Source: Rhodospirillales bacterium (GTDB lineage: Bacteria; Pseudomonadota; Alphaproteobacteria; Micavibrionales; Micavibrionaceae). Taken from it: DNA of 64,000 nt. The DNA is taken from the NCBI GenBank assembly GCA_020638295.1, contig JACKIU010000002.1:372001-436000 (forward strand), in the 5' to 3' direction. A program made the translations under genes and the position numbers. Positions 60,077 to 64,000 of this stretch are shown in pieces (positions within the stretch are counted from its first letter, which is position 1; each line of letters begins with the position of its first letter). The notes under the pieces are model-generated. The model was not told the origin of the DNA. It did no database searches and saw only the letters and a program-made list of their open reading frames with translations.

Positions 60077-60247
60077 ATGACCACCTCTAACACCAAAAGC
60101 GCATATACCGCATACACCGAAGCCCTCCACGCCCTCCCCGAAGATTCAGAACTTCGCAAAGCGCACAAGAGACTTAACTCACTAAGAGCATATCCCCAAA
60201 ACACGGTACGCGCACCAAAATCCGAAAACACCCCAAACCAAAACTAG
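60077..60247 (+). CDS. Small hypothetical protein, 56 residues
   Basis: ATG to TAG gives a basic, Thr/Asn/Lys-rich peptide beginning MTTSNTKSAYTAYTEALHAL, with a central helix (EDSELRKAHKRLNSL). AAGGG lies eight bases upstream and a promoter with perfect -35 precedes it, so expression is plausible. Not recognised. Confidence 0.55.
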   Translation: MTTSNTKSAYTAYTEALHALPEDSELRKAHKRLNSLRAYPQNTVRAPKSENTPNQN

Positions 60248-60307
60248 CGGTAATTGGTCTATATACGATCTATAAAAAACTCTGCGGATCAAACCTTCAT
60301 GCCTCCC

Positions 60308-60742
60308 TTATCGGGCAAGAACAAATCCTTCTTGTTCCGGATCAAAACCTCTTTGCTCGCAATAATGCCGTGAATCCGCTGCGCCACTATTTTCCCCATA
60401 AATTCTGGCATATTCTTCCGCCATATGAGCAAGCTCATCAGCTTCCGTCTGCGACAAAAAATGATGGGCAGAATCCTCATCACCATACACCTCAACAAAA
60501 CCATCATCACCCACTTCATACGCAGCAGAGGCACTTTTATGTTGTCCAAGATACCACTCCCTTAAAGCATCTTTAGAAAAAGCAACTGCAATAGCAGAAC
60601 CATAGTCATAATCCACGCGCACCATAAAATTTCCAGCAACAGCACGCATAAAATCACTGCCCAACTCAATACCTTTCGGCAAAGGCTCACCATAAGCACG
60701 AACGGTTCTGACATTCCCCTCTTGCCCTGATTCAATTTTCAT
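60308..60742 (-). CDS. Hypothetical protein
   Basis: A 144-residue acidic protein with no recognised motif. It has beta-rich first half (MVRVDYDYGSAIAVAFSKD) and a helical, Glu/Ala-rich second half. AT-richer than priA and lying alone between two transcription units, like the other small unknown genes in this window. AGGA-type ribosome site is visible upstream of the ATG. Confidence 0.62.
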   Translation of the reverse strand: MKIESGQEGNVRTVRAYGEPLPKGIELGSDFMRAVAGNFMVRVDYDYGSAIAVAFSKDALREWYLGQHKSASAAYEVGDDGFVEVYGDEDSAHHFLSQTEADELAHMAEEYARIYGENSGAADSRHYCEQRGFDPEQEGFVLAR

Positions 60743-62344
60743 TTTTTAATTCCTCCAATATATTTCCAGAAAAACAATATTTCGTCTTATAGAAAACTCT
60801 GCGGGTCGATGTCAACATAGACCCGCACGGTTGACGGCACTTTCACCGCGCCAATCCAGTGCGCAATCGTCTTTTGGATATCAATCGCCTTATCCGCCTG
60901 CACCAGTAAACGATACCGATATTTCCCGCGCAGCCGCGCAAACGGCGCAGGCGCAGGCCCCAACGTCACCAGCCCGCCCCCTTGCGGTGCTGTTCGCCCC
61001 AGCTCTTTGGCCACCTCAAAGGCCAGCCGCTCATCACGCCCCGAAACGATAATTCCAACCAAACGGCTATAGGGCGGCATATGCGCCGCTTCACGCTCAT
61101 GCGCTTCGGCTTCTAGAAACGGATCACGCAAGCCCTCAGCCAGCGCTTTCATAATCCGGTGTTCCGGCATAAAGGTCTGCAGCAACACCCGCCCCGGCTT
61201 ATCCTCGCGCCCCGCCCGCGCCCGCCACCTGATGCAATAATTGATAACAGCGCTCCGCCGCGCGCAGCTCCCCGCCCTGCAAACCCAAATCCGCATCCAC
61301 CACGCCCACCAGCGTCAGTGATGGAAAATGATGCCCCTTGGCGATAATCTGCGTGCCGATGATGATATCAACCTTGCGCGCCCGAATATCCTCCAGCATC
61401 GCACGCAACGCCTCGTTGCTCTCCGCCGTATCGCTGGCCAGCAATAAAATCCGCGCCTCGGGAAACAAGACCTTGGCTTCCTCATAAATCCGCTCTACGC
61501 CCGGCCCACAGGCGACAAAACTATCCTCTTCGCTGCATTCCGGACAGTGTTTCGGCGCGCGCTGCGAATACCCGCAATGATGACACTGCAAAGCCCCGCT
61601 CTTTTTATGCTCAACCAGCCAAGCCGTACAACGCGGGCATTCCATCCGGTGCCCGCATGACCGGCACAGCGTCAAAGGCGCATAGCCCCGCCGGTTCAAA
61701 AACAGCAACACTTGTTCCCCGCGTTCCAACGTCTGAACCATCGCCTCTTTCAAACTGGTCGAAATAAAATGCTGCACATCCGGGCGTTCCTCTTTCCGGC
61801 GCATATCGACCAGATCAATCTCCGGCATCCGCGCGCCGCCAAACCGGTCGGGCAAATGCAAATGCGCATACCGGCCGGTCCACGCATTATGCACCGTCTC
61901 GAGGCTCGGCGTCGCCGACACCAGCACAATCGGAAAACCGCCCAGCTTCGCCCGCACCACCGCCATATCCCGCGCATGGTAAATCACGCCGTCCTCTTGT
62001 TTATAGGCCGGGTCATGTTCTTCATCGACAATGATCAGTCCCAGATTTTGATACGGCAAAAACAGCGCCGATCGCGCCCCGACCACAACCTTGGAGTGCC
62101 CTTCCGCCACCCCGCGCCATGTGGTTTTGCGTTGACCCGCAGACAAATGCGAATGCCACAAGGCCGGAGCGCAGCCAAAGCGCGCCTCAAACCGGTCCAA
62201 AAACGCATTCGACAACGCAATTTCAGGGAGGAGAATGAGAACCTGCCGACCTTTTTCCAGCGCCTCGGCCACCGCCTCAAAATAGACTTCCGTCTTCCCC
62301 GCGCCGGTAACGCCGTCGAGGAGGAAAGCTTTAAAACCAAAAGA

Positions 62345-62466
62345 ATTCCTTCCCTCTTGAGGGGGAAGGTTAGGATGGGGGTGTTGAATAGTGGTTGGTT
62401 TTTCTGTTTTTTCAACTTCTTCAAGGACAGCCTCCGCTCTACCCCCTCCCTCAAGGGAGGGGGAAC
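62345..62466. repeat. In-frame C-rich palindromic element in priA
   Basis: CCCTC-TT-GAGGG (62353-62364) and CCCCCTCCC-TCAA-GGGAGGGGG (62442-62463) hairpins border a spacer. On the priA strand they encode SSPSLEGGG and HPHPNLPPQEG. It lies just upstream of the Walker A region. Confidence 0.78.
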
Positions 62467-62729
62467 TTATATGGGCTTTTAAAATATCCGCAACTTCTTG
62501 CTGGTCCTCCGACAGTTCCGTCCGCGCGCACAAAGGCTCTAGCCGTCGGCACGGCGCGGGATTAAAGATATCAACTTCCCGAACCAGCCCCTTGCCGACC
62601 AACCCTTTCACTACACCCGCACTGACACCGGCCGCACGCGCGATATCCGCCGCAATCCGAGTGCTTCCATCATCAAGCAGCGTCATCACTTTGCTCTGCT
62701 TCTCAGTAAGTTTGATATTTCTAACAACG

Positions 62730-62807
62730 TCATTGCGAGGAGGATCGCCAGATCCGACGCGGCAATCTACATCCTCTGGATTGCTTCGCTCCGCTCGCAA
62801 TGACGAA
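62730..62807. repeat. In-frame palindromic element in priA, CGTCATTGCGAGG type (78 bp)
   Basis: CGTCATTGCGAG and CTCGCAATGACG are inverted termini over 78 bases, exactly 26 codons. The encoded peptide contains SLRAERSNPEDVDCRVGSG. Confidence 0.84.
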
Positions 62808-63249
62808 GTGATTGCATATCCCTTCGCAGGCTTCGGCGCATCCAGCCCACCCGGTGCCGACAACGCCATTTTCAGCACGAACCCCTTCGGCGACATCGTA
62901 TAACGCGCCACCCAGTCTATAAATTCACGCATCACGGGCGGCATCGGCTTCATAGAATGTTTAAGGACAACCGCCTTGAGCTTCTCAGACTTCACGTCTC
63001 CGGCGGCTTCACCCCACACAACCGCCGGCACCTCGCGCTGCCCTAACGGCACAGTCACGTAGTCACCGACCTGCACATCCAGCCCCTCCGGCACGATATA
63101 ATCATAGACCTTATCCACCGGATACGGCACCAACACAGACATCACCGCCCCCGGCAATGCGCCCGCTTTTTGCTCCTCAACCTCTTGAAAAAGATTCTGC
63201 ATCTGATAGTTATAGCAACACTCAATAAAAAGGAAAGAAAGCGACTATC

Positions 63250-63906
63250 ATGAAATTTTTCGTCGACACCGGTGACATTGATGAAATCAAGACATTGGCC
63301 GCCACAGGCATGGTTGATGGGGTGACAACCAACCCCTCGCTGATCGCCAAATCGGGGAGAGATTTTAAAGAAGTCATCCAGCAGATTTGCAGCATCGTCG
63401 ACGGCCCGGTATCCGCTGAGGTTGCCGCAACCGATTACGAAACCATGCGCAAAGAGGCCGAAGTCATTCGCAAATGGGGCGACAATATCGCGGTAAAAGT
63501 GCCCTTAACCGAAGACGGTCTGCGTGTGTGTAAAGAACTCTCCGACGACGGCACGCTTGTCAATGTGACGCTGTGTTTCTCACCGGCGCAAGCCATTCTC
63601 GCCGCCAAAGCCGGGGCGTCTTTCGTCTCGCCCTTCGTGGGCCGCCTTGATGATATCTCGCAAGATGGCCTGCAACTGATTTCAGACATCGTGCGCATCT
63701 ACGACAATTACCCGCAGTTTGACACCGAGGTGCTGGTCGCCTCGATCCGCAACCCGCTGCACATTGTCGAGAGCGCGAAAATGGGCGCGCATGTCATGAC
63801 CGCCCCGCCGGCCGTGATTCGCCAGCTTTACAAACATCCGCTCACAACATCCGGTCTCGCCGCCTTCGTCGAAGACTGGAAAAAGACAGGACAATCAATC
63901 CTGTAA
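63250..63906 (+). CDS. Transaldolase/fructose-6-phosphate aldolase family protein
   Basis: A 218-residue TIM-barrel enzyme of the small transaldolase (TalC/FSA) group, moving a dihydroxyacetone unit in the pentose phosphate pathway. Schiff-base Lys83 sits in NIAVKVPLT; FVDTGDIDEIK and DGVTTNPSLIAKSG are family blocks. It is divergent from priA, a common pairing in alphaproteobacteria. Transaldolase and aldolase activities cannot be separated from sequence here. Confidence 0.92.
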   Translation: MKFFVDTGDIDEIKTLAATGMVDGVTTNPSLIAKSGRDFKEVIQQICSIVDGPVSAEVAATDYETMRKEAEVIRKWGDNIAVKVPLTEDGLRVCKELSDDGTLVNVTLCFSPAQAILAAKAGASFVSPFVGRLDDISQDGLQLISDIVRIYDNYPQFDTEVLVASIRNPLHIVESAKMGAHVMTAPPAVIRQLYKHPLTTSGLAAFVEDWKKTGQSIL

Positions 63907-63979
63907 CTGCCGTAAATTGACTCTTCGCCGTTTTCAGGCTACAACCAGACTGTAAAGAATGAGGCGGAGGAATATCGTT

Positions 63980-64000
63980 ATGTCCAGAATACCGGAGACG
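63980..64000 (+). CDS. Start of a gene cut by the window edge
   Basis: ATG at 63980 follows a strong GGAGG (63966-63970) and opens MSRIPET before the window ends. Seven codons do not allow identification. Confidence 0.5.

Larger units (their letters stand above)
60787..63202 (-). pseudogene. priA: Primosomal helicase PriA, one-base frameshift and two repeat insertions
   Basis: PriA restarts collapsed replication forks. The first frame (63202 to about 61225) has Walker A DGVTGAGKTEVYFEA, DEEHD and eight zinc-binding Cys (CRSCGHRMECPRC, CHHCGY, CPEC). After HQVAG it should continue RAGREDKPGRVLLQ, but this lies in the next frame because of one extra base in a G/C-rich tract near 61214-61226. 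The rest, to PQSFL, is intact. Two repeat elements (62345-62466 and 62730-62807) are translated in frame. Since PriA matters for growth and the rest is well kept, a sequencing error is likely. Confidence 0.92.

Noticed and set aside
61205..61230. Programmed frameshift in priA
   Set aside because: No slippery heptamer or downstream pseudoknot is evident, and PriA is not known to use one. A plain indel is simpler.

Overview
The window looks like the chromosome of a free-living alphaproteobacterium, in a region of core genes broken up by small accessory genes. Supporting this are a greA-Lrp-ELM1-trxB block, an mfd/sdhE/recG neighbourhood, a class I lysyl-tRNA synthetase, an atpHAGDC operon, priA next to a transaldolase, and an MscS channel beside a DinG-type helicase. 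I cannot fix the genus from sequence alone. No tRNA, rRNA, CRISPR array, transposase or integrase was seen.

Layout. 1-3232: greA, an Lrp/AsnC regulator, an ELM1-like gene and trxB. 3233-3572: a gene-free stretch with a well-formed promoter, three hairpins and a terminator, read here as a small RNA gene. 3573-7204: a patatin-like lipase, an unknown protein and a frameshifted aspartate aminotransferase. 7362-15860: an LPG-synthase-type membrane protein and an O-antigen ligase on the plus strand, facing an mfd-peptidase-unknown-sugar kinase run on the minus strand. 15940-17880: btaA-btaB for betaine lipids. 17867-24930: sdhE, two membrane proteins, recG, cysE with a histone-like tail, DUF502. 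25039-30307: regulators, a coiled-coil protein with four 21-residue repeats, and a set of secreted proteins and a lipoprotein. 30403-33250: an accessory block with XRE, zeta-type kinase and Phd-like genes. 33251-36886: uvrB and a Lys/Ala-rich histone-H1-like gene. Each has a second copy of its 3' end, and a foreign-looking gene lies between the copies. 37153-44515: SemiSWEET, a lipoprotein, lysS, mscS and a DinG-like helicase. 44510-48863: pabB and pabA separated by an antisense gene, and a LOG protein. 48865-54706: a YgjV-like gene and the ATP synthase operon, with an extra small gene between atpG and atpD. 54914-60742: a membrane aminopropyltransferase-like protein, a TraX/small protein/arylsulfotransferase operon, a sulfotransferase and small unknown genes. 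60787-64000: frameshifted priA, a transaldolase and the start of one more gene.

Two patterns stand out. First, palindromic repeat elements with termini of the CGTCAT...ATGACG type, plus related C-rich elements, occur between genes and also inside coding sequences without breaking the frame: four in mfd, one in the DinG-like helicase and two in priA. They add low-complexity peptide segments to DNA helicases, much like the Rickettsia palindromic elements. Second, at uvrB and at the histone-like gene a cargo gene lies between the intact 3' end and a diverged second copy of that 3' end, with no recombinase nearby. This suggests a shared way of inserting single genes at gene ends. Two genes (aminotransferase, priA) carry one-base frameshifts in GC-rich tracts and could be assembly errors.
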